From: Paralimibaculum aggregatum | GTDB taxonomy: Bacteria > Pseudomonadota > Alphaproteobacteria > Rhodobacterales > Rhodobacteraceae | Reading direction: 5' to 3' | Assembly: GCF_030270585.1 (NCBI RefSeq) | Contig: NZ_BSYI01000009.1 | Span: 85,747-149,746 of the forward strand | DNA length: 64,000 nucleotides | Shown here: in pieces, positions 35,202 through 44,065 of the stretch | How the letters are laid out: each line of letters begins with the position of its first letter | Numbering within the stretch: position 1 is the stretch's first letter | Notes under the pieces: generated by a model | Told to the model about the DNA's origin: nothing | The model's database searches: none | What the model saw: the letters and a program-made list of their open reading frames with translations, nothing else | Position numbers and translations under genes: made by a program

Positions 35202-37394
35202 ATGGGCCTTGATGCGAACATGCAGGAGCCTGGCCGCGCCCCGTCCGGCGGACGGGCGGAGCCGGCGCTGCGCGTCGAGGAGCTCGACCTGCGCCGCGTG
35301 GTATCGACCCTCTGGCGCTCGAAATGGGTGATCCTGATGCTCGGGCTGGCCGGGCTCGGGATCGCGATGCTCTACCTGCGCAGCACCGTGCCGCTCTACG
35401 AGGCGCGCGCCGAGGTGCTCTGGGAGGTCGCCAAGCCGAACATCGTCGATATCGACCCGGTGGCCAGCCAGGCCTCGGCGGCATCGGATTTCCTGCTGCT
35501 GCAGTCGCAGATCAAGATCGTCACCTCGAGCCGGCTGCTCGGCAAGGTGGTGGACGAGATGGGGCTCGCCGAGCGGCCCTTCTTCAACCCTTTCGCGGTG
35601 CCGCCGGAGGCCCGCTCGCCCGACCTGATGAGCCTTGGCGGGATCCTCACGGCGCTGGCGCGGCTCGGCCTCGATCTCGGCGCGCCGGAGCCGGCGGACC
35701 CGCCGGCGGCCAAGCAGCGCGAGATCACCATCGACGCGCTGGCCCGCTCGATCGGCGTGAGCTGGGTCGAGAACTCCTATGTCCTGGTGCTGAGCACCTC
35801 GACCCCGGACCCGCGGCTCTCGGCGGATCTGGCGAACGAGATCGCGCGCTTCTACATCCTCGACCAGCTCGAGAAGAAGTTCGAGGCGACCCGCGCCGCC
35901 ACCGAATGGCTGAGCGAGCGGGTCGCCGAGCTGCGCCTCGAGCTCGAGGCGGCGGAGCAGACGGTGGAGGACTACAGCGCCGCCTCCGAGCTGATCTCCG
36001 AGGAGGCGCTGGCCGCCCGCGCCCGCCAGATCAAGGAGATGCGCGACCGCCGCCGCGATCTCGTCGAGCGCCGGCGCGACCTGCGCGGCGACAGCACCGT
36101 GATCTCCGACCTGCGCCAGGCCGAGAACTTCGCCGCCATCGCCGACCGCCTGCGCCGCCCGGACCTCGTGGACCTGGCCGGCGAGATCGCCGATGCCCCC
36201 GATGACGGCGTGCGCGCCGCGGTGATCGCCCGCTTCGACCGGGCGCTGTTGCAGATCACCCTCGGGATCGAGCAGAACGCCAAGCGCGCCGAGGCCCAGA
36301 TCGCGGCGCTCGGCGGCTCCATCGCCAGCCTCGAGAAGGAGCTCGAGGTGCAGTCGAAGGCGCTGGTCGAGCTGCGCCAGCTGCAGCGCGAGGCCGAGGC
36401 CAGCCGGCTGATCTACGAGAGCTTCCTGTCGCGGCTCAAGGAGACCACGGTGCAGGAGGGCATCCAGCAGCCCGATGCGCGGATGCTCTCGGATGCCTGG
36501 GTGCCGGACTGGCCGAGCAAGCCGAAGAAGGTGGCGATCCTCGGGCTCGGCGCCATCGCCGGGCTGGTCGCCGGGGTCTCGATCATCGTGCTGCGCGAGA
36601 AGCTCAACGCCACCTTCCGCACCGCGGGCGAGCTCGAGGCGCGCACCGGGCAGGCGGTGCTCGGCACGATCCCGCTGGCCCCGCTGCCGCGGCGCCAGGC
36701 GCTGCTCGACTTCCTGGCCAAGCGCCCGGGCTCGAGCTTCGCCGAGTCGATCCGCAACCTGCGCACCTCGGTGCTGCTGGCCAATATCGACAAGCCGCCG
36801 CAGGTCATCATGGTCTCCTCCGGCGAGCCGGGGGAGGGCAAGACCACCACCTGCGTCGCGCTGGCACAGATCTCCTGCTCGCTCGGCAAGTCGGTGCTGA
36901 TCGTCGAATGCGACCTGCGCCGGCGCAACTTCCGCCGGGTCTTCGACATCGAGCACGAGCGCGGCCTGCTCTCGGTGCTCTCCGGGCGGATGCGCTACGA
37001 GGACGTGGTGCATGTCGAGGAGAGCTCCGGCATGCATGTGCTGCCCGGCGAGCGCAGCTCGGTGAACGCCGCGGATGTCTTCGCCTCCAAGCGCTTTGCC
37101 GAGTTCCTGCAGGAGCTGCGCGGGCATTACGACTTCATCTTCGTCGACACGCCGCCGGTGCTGGCGGTGCCCGATGCGCGGGTGATCGCCCAGCATGCCG
37201 ATGCGCTGGTCTATGTGGTGCGCTGGAACCGCACGCTGCGCGAGACCGTGGCGGCGGGGCTGCGCACCTTCGCCCAGGTCAACGCCCGGATCACCGGGGT
37301 CGCGCTGACCCAGGTCGACATGAAGGACATGGAACGCTACGGCTATCGCGATTTCAGCTATTATCGCACGGCGCAGCGCTATTATCAGAACTGA
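35202..37394 (+). CDS. Exopolysaccharide Wzz-like chain-length regulator fused to BY-type tyrosine kinase
   Basis: 730-residue inner-membrane protein. The Wzz domain has a first membrane helix (about residues 42-60), a long periplasmic part with coiled coil (about 225-430) and a second helix (444-464). The cytoplasmic kinase carries Walker A GEPGEGKTTT at 541-550 and Walker B FIFVDTPPVL. Walker A' reads VLIVECDLRR, with glutamate-cysteine before the aspartate where Asp-x-Asp is more usual. The tail YGYRDFSYYRTAQRYYQN holds six tyrosines, the usual autophosphorylation cluster. Such proteins control polymer length and export. The start follows AAGGAGG and GGCAGGG. No polymerase or flippase gene is in the window. 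Confidence 0.9.
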   Translation: MGLDANMQEPGRAPSGGRAEPALRVEELDLRRVVSTLWRSKWVILMLGLAGLGIAMLYLRSTVPLYEARAEVLWEVAKPNIVDIDPVASQASAASDFLLLQSQIKIVTSSRLLGKVVDEMGLAERPFFNPFAVPPEARSPDLMSLGGILTALARLGLDLGAPEPADPPAAKQREITIDALARSIGVSWVENSYVLVLSTSTPDPRLSADLANEIARFYILDQLEKKFEATRAATEWLSERVAELRLELEAAEQTVEDYSAASELISEEALAARARQIKEMRDRRRDLVERRRDLRGDSTVISDLRQAENFAAIADRLRRPDLVDLAGEIADAPDDGVRAAVIARFDRALLQITLGIEQNAKRAEAQIAALGGSIASLEKELEVQSKALVELRQLQREAEASRLIYESFLSRLKETTVQEGIQQPDARMLSDAWVPDWPSKPKKVAILGLGAIAGLVAGVSIIVLREKLNATFRTAGELEARTGQAVLGTIPLAPLPRRQALLDFLAKRPGSSFAESIRNLRTSVLLANIDKPPQVIMVSSGEPGEGKTTTCVALAQISCSLGKSVLIVECDLRRRNFRRVFDIEHERGLLSVLSGRMRYEDVVHVEESSGMHVLPGERSSVNAADVFASKRFAEFLQELRGHYDFIFVDTPPVLAVPDARVIAQHADALVYVVRWNRTLRETVAAGLRTFAQVNARITGVALTQVDMKDMERYGYRDFSYYRTAQRYYQN

Positions 37395-37484
37395 CGCGGC
37401 AGGGCGGTGCCGGAGATGACCGGGCGGTGGGCCGGTCGGCTGGCGGGCCTATATCGTCTTGCCGGACGGAACGGAGGTGAGTGG

Positions 37485-38297
37485 GTGCTCAAACGCCTTT
37501 TGGGGCCGAAAAGGGAGCGCAGACGGCGGTTTGCGCGGCCGGAGATCGAGATGCCCCCGATCGCGCCGGAGGGGGTGGTCCATGCCGTGGGCGACCTGCA
37601 CGGGCGGGCCGACCTGCTGGTCGGCGCGGTCGAGGCGATCCTCTCGGAGGACCCCGGCTGCGCGGCCGGCGCGCCGGGCCCGGAGGTCGTGTTCCTCGGC
37701 GACTACATCGACCGGGGCGAGCATGTCCGCGAGACCCTCGACACCCTGGTCCATGTCGCGCGGCTCCGGGAGATCCGCCCGGTGTTCCTGATGGGCAACC
37801 ACGAGGCGATGCTGCTCGGCTTCCTCGAGGACCCCGAGCGCGAGGCGCGCTGGCTCCGGGTCGGCGGGCTGCAGACGCTGCTGAGCTTCGGCATCGGCGC
37901 CTACGAGACCAGCTCCGGGCCCGAGCTGGCGCGCATCCGGGAGGAGCTGGCCGATGCGGTGCGGCCCTACTTGCCCTTCCTCTCGGGGCTCGCGCTCAGC
38001 CATCGCAGCGGCAACCTGCTCTTCGTCCATGCCGCCGCCGACCCGGCGCTGCCGCCGGAGCGCCAGCCGCGCGAGGCGCTGCTCTGGGGCCATCCGGAGT
38101 TCGAGCGCACGCCGCGGCGCGACGGGGTCTGGGTGGTGCATGGCCACCGCATCGTCGACACGCCCCGGATCGAGCGCGGCCGCATCGCCATCGACACCGG
38201 TGCCTATTTCTCCGGCTGCCTGACCACGCTCACCGTGGCGCCGGACGGCAGCCACCGCTTCAGCCACCCGCGCCCGGCCGGCCGGGCCGGCGCCTAG
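37485..38297 (+). CDS. PPP-family metallophosphoesterase (serine/threonine phosphatase-like)
   Basis: 270 residues with the dinuclear-metal motifs in order: AVGDLHGR, FLGDYIDRGEH, MGNHEAML and the C-terminal VVHGHR. Relatives are lambda-type protein phosphatases and diadenosine tetraphosphatases. I choose GTG at 37485 because GGAGGTGA stands 4 bp before it; open-frame starts at 37407 (GTG) and 37416 (ATG) lack spacing. It follows the tyrosine-kinase gene by 90 bp, which raises a role in reversing phosphorylation of the exopolysaccharide system, but the PPP fold normally acts on Ser/Thr. Its stop and the stop of the next, convergent gene share one CTAG. Confidence 0.85.
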   Translation: MLKRLLGPKRERRRRFARPEIEMPPIAPEGVVHAVGDLHGRADLLVGAVEAILSEDPGCAAGAPGPEVVFLGDYIDRGEHVRETLDTLVHVARLREIRPVFLMGNHEAMLLGFLEDPEREARWLRVGGLQTLLSFGIGAYETSSGPELARIREELADAVRPYLPFLSGLALSHRSGNLLFVHAAADPALPPERQPREALLWGHPEFERTPRRDGVWVVHGHRIVDTPRIERGRIAIDTGAYFSGCLTTLTVAPDGSHRFSHPRPAGRAGA

Positions 38298-38707
38298 TCC
38301 GGCGCCCGGCCGGCCGTCTGGTCCGCCGTCTGTTCTGCGGTCTGATCGTCCGTGCCGCCGCCTTCGACGAGGTGGACGATCGCGGCGGGGCTGGTGATCC
38401 AGAAGCCGTCGAAACCCTCGCCGAGCGCCTCGATCCCGTCGCAGCGCGTCACCCCGGCCGCATCGAGGACCCGCGCCGCCTCGGCGGTGTCGTCGGTGAC
38501 GATCTCGAGCCAGAGCTCGGCCTGGCTCATCGTCGGCACCCGGTCGATCCAGAGCGTGTTCGCGCCGAACCGGAAGCTGACCGAACCGCCGGTCGCGCCG
38601 ATCTGCTCCAGCCCGAGGACGTCGCGGTAGAACGCTACCGTCGCCTCGTGCTGGTGCGGGGGAACCTTCATGGCAATGTTGCTGCCGCCGCGAAACCGTG
38701 CCGTCAT
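38294..38707 (-). CDS. VOC-superfamily (glyoxalase/bleomycin-resistance-like) protein
   Basis: 137 residues. The fold is suggested by AMKVPPHQHEATVAFYRDVLGLEQ, then GANTLWIDRV, AELWLEIVTDD and ITSPAAIVHLVEGG, as in vicinal-oxygen-chelate proteins such as glyoxalases and dioxygenases. The metal-binding residues are not clear enough to predict a reaction. The start ATG has GGAGG about 7 bp upstream. The last 20 residues repeat Gln-Thr-Ala and look disordered. It is convergent with the phosphatase gene, and the two overlap by 4 bp. Confidence 0.8.
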   Translation of the reverse strand: MTARFRGGSNIAMKVPPHQHEATVAFYRDVLGLEQIGATGGSVSFRFGANTLWIDRVPTMSQAELWLEIVTDDTAEAARVLDAAGVTRCDGIEALGEGFDGFWITSPAAIVHLVEGGGTDDQTAEQTADQTAGRAPD

Positions 38708-38852
38708 CTCGTCGCCTCCGAACAACCTGGCCCTGCCCGGCATCATAGGCCGGCGCCGGCCGGAGTGCAGCCGCCGGTTCGCCGGCCCGCGGCCGGGGGG
38801 GCCGAGAACGCGCCGGAACCCGCCGGGCGCGGCGCATCGGGGGCGTGCCGTC

Positions 38853-39338
38853 TCAGTCCTGTCCGCTGCTGGCGCCCCAGTCGAAGGCGCGCTGCCGTTC
38901 GGCGAGGTAGAACTCCCGCACGCTCATCCCCGCGGGCACCTGGATGCCGTTGTCGGCCAGCCCCTTCTCGAACCCGGCGAGGATGCTCTCGGTCACGCCC
39001 TGCGTGGTTTCGACCAGCGCGGTGATCGCCGGCAGGTCGTGGGTGTGGGCATAGTCGACGATCTGCGACAGCGGGATCTTCCGGGCCATGTGCTGGCGCC
39101 AGGCGGCGCCGGGCTTCAGCACGCCGCCCGCCTCGGCGAGCTGCCTGTAGGTCACCGTACGCCCCTCGCGCGCCGCCTGCTTCAGGAAGGCGATCCCCGC
39201 CTTGAAATCGAACGAGGGGTTCCGCCGCGCCTGCTCGTCGATGGCGGCGACGGCCAGGGGCGCCTTGAGTTCTCCGGCGCGGCGGTGGTTGTCGATGAGG
39301 TTCTGGATTTGGGTGTCTGTCTTCGAAGTCAGATCCAT
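38853..39338 (-). CDS. Hypothetical protein, family not recognised
   Basis: 161 residues, no signal peptide or membrane segment. The start ATG has AAGGAG 8 bp upstream. The N-terminus MDLTSKTDTQIQNLIDNHRR looks like a conserved helix, followed by FLKQAAREGRTVTYRQLAEA and IVDYAHTHDLPAITALVE. I recall similar small alphaproteobacterial proteins without assigned function. The TYRQLAE stretch faintly recalls the TYGELA segment of alkyltransferase-like proteins, but the active-site PCHR motif is absent, so I do not assign that. 145 bp separate it from the VOC gene; the region upstream (39339-39569) shows no clear promoter. Confidence 0.7.
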   Translation of the reverse strand: MDLTSKTDTQIQNLIDNHRRAGELKAPLAVAAIDEQARRNPSFDFKAGIAFLKQAAREGRTVTYRQLAEAGGVLKPGAAWRQHMARKIPLSQIVDYAHTHDLPAITALVETTQGVTESILAGFEKGLADNGIQVPAGMSVREFYLAERQRAFDWGASSGQD

Positions 39339-39569
39339 GGCTGAAACTCCTTGCCGGGACGCCAATATTGCCGGGCGCGTCTCGGGACACGCCGGATCGT
39401 ACCGTGGGGACGGATGATCCTCCGTCCGCCCCCGCCAGTCAAAGCCGATCGGGCTCGCTCCCGTGGTCATGCTGGGTTTGCCGGCCTGCCGGCAGGATAG
39501 CAGGTTCCGGGTCGCCTGTGCGGCCTGCGCGTGGACACTGGCGGCCGCACAGAGGAAAGGAGCCGTACC

Positions 39570-40043
39570 ATGAGCTTTCAGATACATGCCCTTCCGGCCG
39601 CGCAGTTCTCCGGGCTGTTCGCGCTGTCGGACGAAGCGCTCGCCGCGCGGAACATGCGCCGGATGGTGGTGCGCGCGAAGCCGGGCACGCCCTGCCGGGT
39701 CAGCCTGGCCGATGCCGAGATCGGCGAGACCGTGATCCTGCTCAACCACGAGCACCAGCCGGCCGCGAGCCCCTACCGGGCCAGCCACGCGATCTTCGTG
39801 CGCGAGGGCGCGGCACAGGCGGTGCCGTCCGTCGGCGAGGTTCCGGAGGCGCTCGCCACGCGCCTGCTGTCGCTCCGGCTCTTCGATGCCGGGCACATGA
39901 TGATCGGCGCCGATGTCGTGGACGGCGCCGCGCTGCCGGGTGCGATCGACCGGGCGTTCGAGGATGCCGCGGTCGCCTATATCCACCTGCACAACGCGGG
40001 GCCGGGATGCTTCGCCGCGGCGGTCACGCGGGCGCAGGGCTGA
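39570..40043 (+). CDS. DUF1203 family protein
   Basis: 157 residues. The family runs the whole length: FALSDEALAARNMRRM, PCRVSLADAEIGE, PYRASHAIFVREGA, EVPEALATRLLSLRLFD and IHLHNAGPGCFAA. Function of the family is unknown; conserved His, Arg and Cys residues suggest an enzyme. The ATG is preceded by GAAAGGAG at good spacing. It is divergent from the unrecognised gene at 38853-39338 and convergent with the Wza-like gene. Confidence 0.85.
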   Translation: MSFQIHALPAAQFSGLFALSDEALAARNMRRMVVRAKPGTPCRVSLADAEIGETVILLNHEHQPAASPYRASHAIFVREGAAQAVPSVGEVPEALATRLLSLRLFDAGHMMIGADVVDGAALPGAIDRAFEDAAVAYIHLHNAGPGCFAAAVTRAQG

Positions 40044-40066
40044 ACGGCGGCGCAGGGCTGAGCGGC

Positions 40067-40096
40067 GGCGCCGGACCGGCGGACCGGCCCGGCGCC
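40067..40096. terminator. Candidate bidirectional terminator
   Basis: GGCGCCGG (40067-40074) pairs with CCGGCGCC (40089-40096) in the 57-bp gap between the convergent DUF1203 and Wza-like genes. No T-run. Confidence 0.45.
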
Positions 40097-40100
40097 CGGC

Positions 40101-41513
40101 TCAGTTGCCGGTGGCGATGCTGGCCGCGGTGATGAAGAGGTTCGGCAGCGCCTGGCTGATCGCGCGGTTCCAGCTGGTGATCGGCTGCTCGGCGACGAAG
40201 ACGACGTCGTTGGGCCGCATCTGGAGCTGGGTGGCGAGGGCGAGGTTCACCGCGTTGTCGGCATCGAGGTGATAGGCGGTGAGGGCGCCCGGCGTCGTCG
40301 GGTCGCTGGCCGGGCGCAGCACGTAGATCGCGCTGAAGTCGGAGTTCTGGATGCTGAGCCGCTGGTCGTCGAACAGCACGTCGGCCAGCGTCGCGCTGCG
40401 CTCGAAGGGCAGGGGGAAGCGCTTGGTCGAGCCCACCTCGCCGGTGACATAGGCATAGTCGCGCGCCACCGCGCCGAGCTCGAGCCGGGCCTCGAACACC
40501 TCGCGCGCATCGCGCAGCCGGTCGCGGGCCTGGGACTCGCGGGTCGCCTTCAGCTCCTCGAGGCGCAGGGCGAATTCGGTGGTGGTGATGCGCTGGCTGC
40601 GCAGCGCCAGCTCCTGGTCGAAGCGCAGCTGGGCGGCATCCTCGCGGAACTCGCTGCCGACGAAGATGCTGTCGCCGTCCTGCAGCACGATGCGCCGGGC
40701 GGCGGGATCCTCGCGGAAGCGCTCGATGCCGATCTGGTAGGTGGTGCCGCGCCGGGTGAGCTGCACCTTGGCCACCGAGCGGTCGGTCACCGCGAGCCCG
40801 CCGGCCAGCTCCACCGCCTCATGGAGATAGAGCGGCGTCAGCGAGATCGGCGCCAGCGTCGGCGCCCGCACCTCGCCGCCGATCGCCACGCGCTGCGAGT
40901 TGAACTCGGCGATCTCGAGCGAGAAGGTCGGGTCGATGCCGGCGGCCACCAGCGCGTCGAAGATCGCCGCCTCGGCCTCCGGCATGGTCAGCCCGGCGAT
41001 GCGGATGCGCCCGGCATCCGGCACCGCGATGGCGCCGTCGTCCTGCACCACATAGCCGTTGCGCTTGGCCTGCGCGGTGAGCAGCCCCGGCAGCGCCTCG
41101 ACCGAGGTGGCGGCGCTGGTGACCGAGAGCAGCACCACGTCGGAGACGCCGATGCGGTAGGGCTGCGGGGTACCGAGCGGCGGGAACCGGTCCGGGATGA
41201 AGCTCGGCCGGCTCTCCAGCGGCGCCGAGGGCGCCGGCAGCGCGGGCAGCTGCGGCGGCGGCGGGCCCTTGGCGGCGACCCGCGCCACGGCATCGGGCTG
41301 GAAGGCCAGCGGCAGGCGCGGCGGCACATAGGTGTCGAGATTGGCGGCGGCGGCGGTCTCGTGGCTCAGCGGCACGACGCGGACGTTGTATTCGGTGCCG
41401 CTGTCGACCGCGTTGCCGCCGACATCCGGCACGGTATAGACCACGCCGCAGGCCCCCACGAGACCGCTCAGGAGGAGCGCAGCCGCCCCCCGGTTCCGCC
41501 ATACTGCCCGCAT
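40101..41513 (-). CDS. Polysaccharide export lipoprotein, Wza-like (poly-export/SLBB)
   Basis: 470 residues. The N-terminal MRAVWRNRGAAALLLSGLVG followed by AC gives a lipoprotein signal with lipobox VGAC, so the mature protein begins at that cysteine and is anchored in the outer membrane. The polysaccharide biosynthesis/export domain starts near PYRIGVSDVVLLSV and continues with QDDGAIAVPDAGRI; SLBB-like repeats follow (VAIGGEVRAP, and YVTGEVGSTKRFPL). A helical segment lies between them. Homologues form the outer-membrane channel for exopolysaccharide. Start from GGAGGGG just upstream of ATG 41513. It is probably the partner of the Wzz/BY-kinase encoded 3 kb away. Confidence 0.88.
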   Translation of the reverse strand: MRAVWRNRGAAALLLSGLVGACGVVYTVPDVGGNAVDSGTEYNVRVVPLSHETAAAANLDTYVPPRLPLAFQPDAVARVAAKGPPPPQLPALPAPSAPLESRPSFIPDRFPPLGTPQPYRIGVSDVVLLSVTSAATSVEALPGLLTAQAKRNGYVVQDDGAIAVPDAGRIRIAGLTMPEAEAAIFDALVAAGIDPTFSLEIAEFNSQRVAIGGEVRAPTLAPISLTPLYLHEAVELAGGLAVTDRSVAKVQLTRRGTTYQIGIERFREDPAARRIVLQDGDSIFVGSEFREDAAQLRFDQELALRSQRITTTEFALRLEELKATRESQARDRLRDAREVFEARLELGAVARDYAYVTGEVGSTKRFPLPFERSATLADVLFDDQRLSIQNSDFSAIYVLRPASDPTTPGALTAYHLDADNAVNLALATQLQMRPNDVVFVAEQPITSWNRAISQALPNLFITAASIATGN

Positions 41514-41651
41514 CTGCCCCTCCGAGCGTTGTCTCCGCGGCCTTGTCGGCCTTATGTCTTTCGAAGTCATAGCATTCGCGGGCAGGGGCGTTAAGCGCAA
41601 TTTCCCGCAAGGTCAGCGGGTTTCGGCCCCTTCGGCAGCGGGGAGAGGGCG

Positions 41652-42479
41652 ATGGAACGCGGCATCGGGGAGCATCCCTCGCCGAATTTCGGCGCCCGGC
41701 GCGGCGGCGCGCGGCCCGACATGGCGGTGCTGCACTACACCGGCATGGAGAGCGCCGCGGCGGCGCGCGACCGGCTCTGCGATCCGGCGGCGGAGGTGAG
41801 CGCGCATTACCTCGTCGCCGAGACCGGGGCGGTGCTGCGCCTGGTGCCGGAGGCGGCCCGCGCCTGGCATGCCGGGGCAGCGGCCTGGGGCGATGTCACC
41901 GACGTCAACTCCCGCTCGATCGGCATCGAGCTGGTCAATCCGGGCACCGGGCCGGCGGCGCATCCCTTCCCGGAGCCGCAGATGGCGGCGCTGGAGGCGC
42001 TGCTCTCCGGCGTCATGGCGCGCTGGGCGATCCCGCCGGAGCGGGTGGTCGGCCATGCCTGCATCGCGCCGGGGCGCAAGATCGACCCGGGTCCGCGCTT
42101 CGACTGGCGGCGGCTGGCGCTGGCCGGGCTCTCGGTCTGGGAGCCGCCGGGGCAGGGGGATGCGGGGGCCGATGCCGCGCGCCGCCGCGACATGCCCGCC
42201 GCGGCGGGCGCGCCGCCGGCGCCCCTGCCGGTGCCGCCGGCCGGCAGCCCGCAGCCCGGGGCATGGCAGGCCGCGCCCCCCGCGGCGGCCTTCCAGGCGG
42301 CGGCGCGGGGCTTCGGCTATGGCGTGGCGGCAAGCGGGGAATGGGACACGGCGACCCGCGCGGTCTGGCAGGCCTTCGCGCTGCGCTTCCGCCCGGCCGA
42401 GGCGGATGGCCCGGCAACCGCGGCGGGGCTCGGCCAGCTCAGGCGTCTCGCCGCGCGCTGGCCCTGCAGGCGGGGCTGA
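41652..42479 (+). CDS. N-acetylmuramoyl-L-alanine amidase (AmpD/AmiD family)
   Basis: 275 residues. The amidase_2 domain spans about 1-165: MAVLHYTGMESA with the first zinc histidine, VSAHYLVAETGAV, SIGIELVNPG, and GHACIAPGRKIDPGPRF with the second zinc histidine and the aspartate. A proline/alanine linker follows, then a short C-terminal peptidoglycan-binding domain (FQAAARGFGY, TRAVWQAFALRF). It cleaves the amide bond between MurNAc and L-Ala. No signal peptide is evident, so a cytoplasmic recycling role like AmpD is plausible. The start has GGGGAGAGGG upstream. The 138-bp gap to the divergent Wza-like gene is AT-rich around 41550-41575 and probably holds promoters. Confidence 0.88.
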   Translation: MERGIGEHPSPNFGARRGGARPDMAVLHYTGMESAAAARDRLCDPAAEVSAHYLVAETGAVLRLVPEAARAWHAGAAAWGDVTDVNSRSIGIELVNPGTGPAAHPFPEPQMAALEALLSGVMARWAIPPERVVGHACIAPGRKIDPGPRFDWRRLALAGLSVWEPPGQGDAGADAARRRDMPAAAGAPPAPLPVPPAGSPQPGAWQAAPPAAAFQAAARGFGYGVAASGEWDTATRAVWQAFALRFRPAEADGPATAAGLGQLRRLAARWPCRRG

Positions 42480-42492
42480 GCGGACAGAACGA

Positions 42493-42516
42493 CGGCGCCG
42501 GGTTGCCCCGGCGCCG
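42493..42516. terminator. Bidirectional terminator between the amidase and AGCS genes
   Basis: A perfect 10-bp stem CGGCGCCGGG / CCCGGCGCCG with a TTGC loop, in the 70-bp gap between two convergent genes. Confidence 0.55.
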
Positions 42517-42549
42517 CCATCGTCTCGGGTGAAGGCCGTCAGGCCCGGA

Positions 42550-43968
42550 TCACTCGCGGGTCCAGATCGTCTCGTCGATCTTGCCGGTCATCTCCGGATA
42601 GTCCTTGACGTGGAACATCGGCTCGATGCCCTGGCGGCGCTGCGCGAAGTAGTCGTTGGTCAGCTTCGCCACCGTGCCGGAGAGCGCGACGATGGCGATC
42701 AGGTTGATCGTCGCCATCATTCCCATCGAGGCATCCGCGGCATTGAACACCGTCGCGACGCTCTGGTAGGCGCCCCAGACCACCATCGCCAGCGCGGTCA
42801 GCCGCAGCGCCAGCAGCCCGGTCGGGCTGGCCAGCCCGAGGAACACCATCGCCCCCTCGGCATAGGAGTAGTTGCCGATGATCGAGGTGAAGGCGAAGAA
42901 CAGGATCGCGATGGCGATGAAGTAGGTGCCGGCATCGCCGATATGGGCGTTGAGCGCGATCTGCGTGAGCTCGGCGCCCGAGGGGCCCTCGCCCGGGGTC
43001 AGCACGCCGGAGAGCAGGATCATCAGCGCGGTCGCGGTGCAGATCAGGATGGTGTCGATGAACACGCCGAGCGACTGCACGAAGCCCTGGCTGGAGGGGT
43101 GGTGCGGCTGCGGCACCGCCACCGCGGCGATGTTGGGCGCCGAGCCCATGCCCGCCTCGTTGGAGAACAGCCCGCGCTTGATGCCGTTGAGCATCGCCGC
43201 GGTGACACTGCCGACGACGCCGGCGCCGGCCTCCTCGAAGCCGAGCGCGCTCGAGACGATCAGCCTCAGCATCCCCGGCACGGCGTCGAAGTTCACGATG
43301 ATGACGTAGACCGCCAGCGCCAGATAGGCGATCGCCATGAAGGGCACCACGATCTCCGCCACCTTGGCGATCGAGCGGATGCCGCCGAAGATCACCACGC
43401 CGGCGAGCAGCGCCACCGCGATGCCGACCGCGAGCTTGGGCACGCCGAAGGCGTTCTCGGTGGCCTCGGCGATCGAGTTGGCCTGCACCGCGTTGAACAC
43501 CAGGCCGAAGGAGATGATCAGGCAGACCGAGAAGATCCCGCCGAGCCAGGGCAGGCCGAGGCCGCGGGCGATGTAGAAGGCCGGGCCGCCGCGATACATG
43601 CCCATCGGCCCGCGGGTCTTGTAGAGCTGGGCCAGCGCGCTCTCGGCATAGGCCGTGGCCATGCCGACCAGCGCCACCATCCACATCCAGAAGATCGCGC
43701 CGGCGCCGCCGAGATAGAGCGCCACCGCGACGCCGGCGAGGTTGCCGGTGCCGACGCGGCTGGCGAGGCTGACGGTGAGCGCCTGGAACGGCGAGATACC
43801 GGCCTTGTCGGTCTCCTTCGAGCTCGCGATCACGCGGAACATCTCGAGGAAATGCCGGATCTGCACCGCCCCGAGCCGGATCGTGAAGAAGAGACCCACC
43901 GCGAGAAGGCCGTAGATCAGTACATATCCCCAGAAGATCGTGTTCAGGAAGTCGATGATTGGATCCAT
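42550..43968 (-). CDS. Sodium:alanine (or glycine) symporter, AGCS family
   Basis: 472-residue inner-membrane carrier that takes up alanine or glycine with sodium. About eleven helices can be seen. MDPIIDFLNTIFWGYVLIYG is the typical family start, and ALTVSLASRVGTGNLAGVAVAL and FSNEAGMGSAPNIAA are the conserved AGCS motifs. The open frame runs 205 codons further upstream through the RNase P gene; the real start is the ATG at 43968 with TGGAG before it. It is divergent from rnpB. Confidence 0.92.
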   Translation of the reverse strand: MDPIIDFLNTIFWGYVLIYGLLAVGLFFTIRLGAVQIRHFLEMFRVIASSKETDKAGISPFQALTVSLASRVGTGNLAGVAVALYLGGAGAIFWMWMVALVGMATAYAESALAQLYKTRGPMGMYRGGPAFYIARGLGLPWLGGIFSVCLIISFGLVFNAVQANSIAEATENAFGVPKLAVGIAVALLAGVVIFGGIRSIAKVAEIVVPFMAIAYLALAVYVIIVNFDAVPGMLRLIVSSALGFEEAGAGVVGSVTAAMLNGIKRGLFSNEAGMGSAPNIAAVAVPQPHHPSSQGFVQSLGVFIDTILICTATALMILLSGVLTPGEGPSGAELTQIALNAHIGDAGTYFIAIAILFFAFTSIIGNYSYAEGAMVFLGLASPTGLLALRLTALAMVVWGAYQSVATVFNAADASMGMMATINLIAIVALSGTVAKLTNDYFAQRRQGIEPMFHVKDYPEMTGKIDETIWTRE

Positions 43969-44065
43969 GTCGTGCCGCTCCACTGTCTGTTTCGTTCCGA
44001 TACCGCCGCTGCGTCGGGCGAAAGTCGAGCCTAGCACCTCGCGATTGCATTGCCAGAGCGGAGGC

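Noticed and set aside
40032..40066. Direct repeat GCGCAGGGCTGA, two copies 18 bp apart at the end of the DUF1203 gene
   Set aside because: A two-copy local duplication after the stop codon; too small to interpret.
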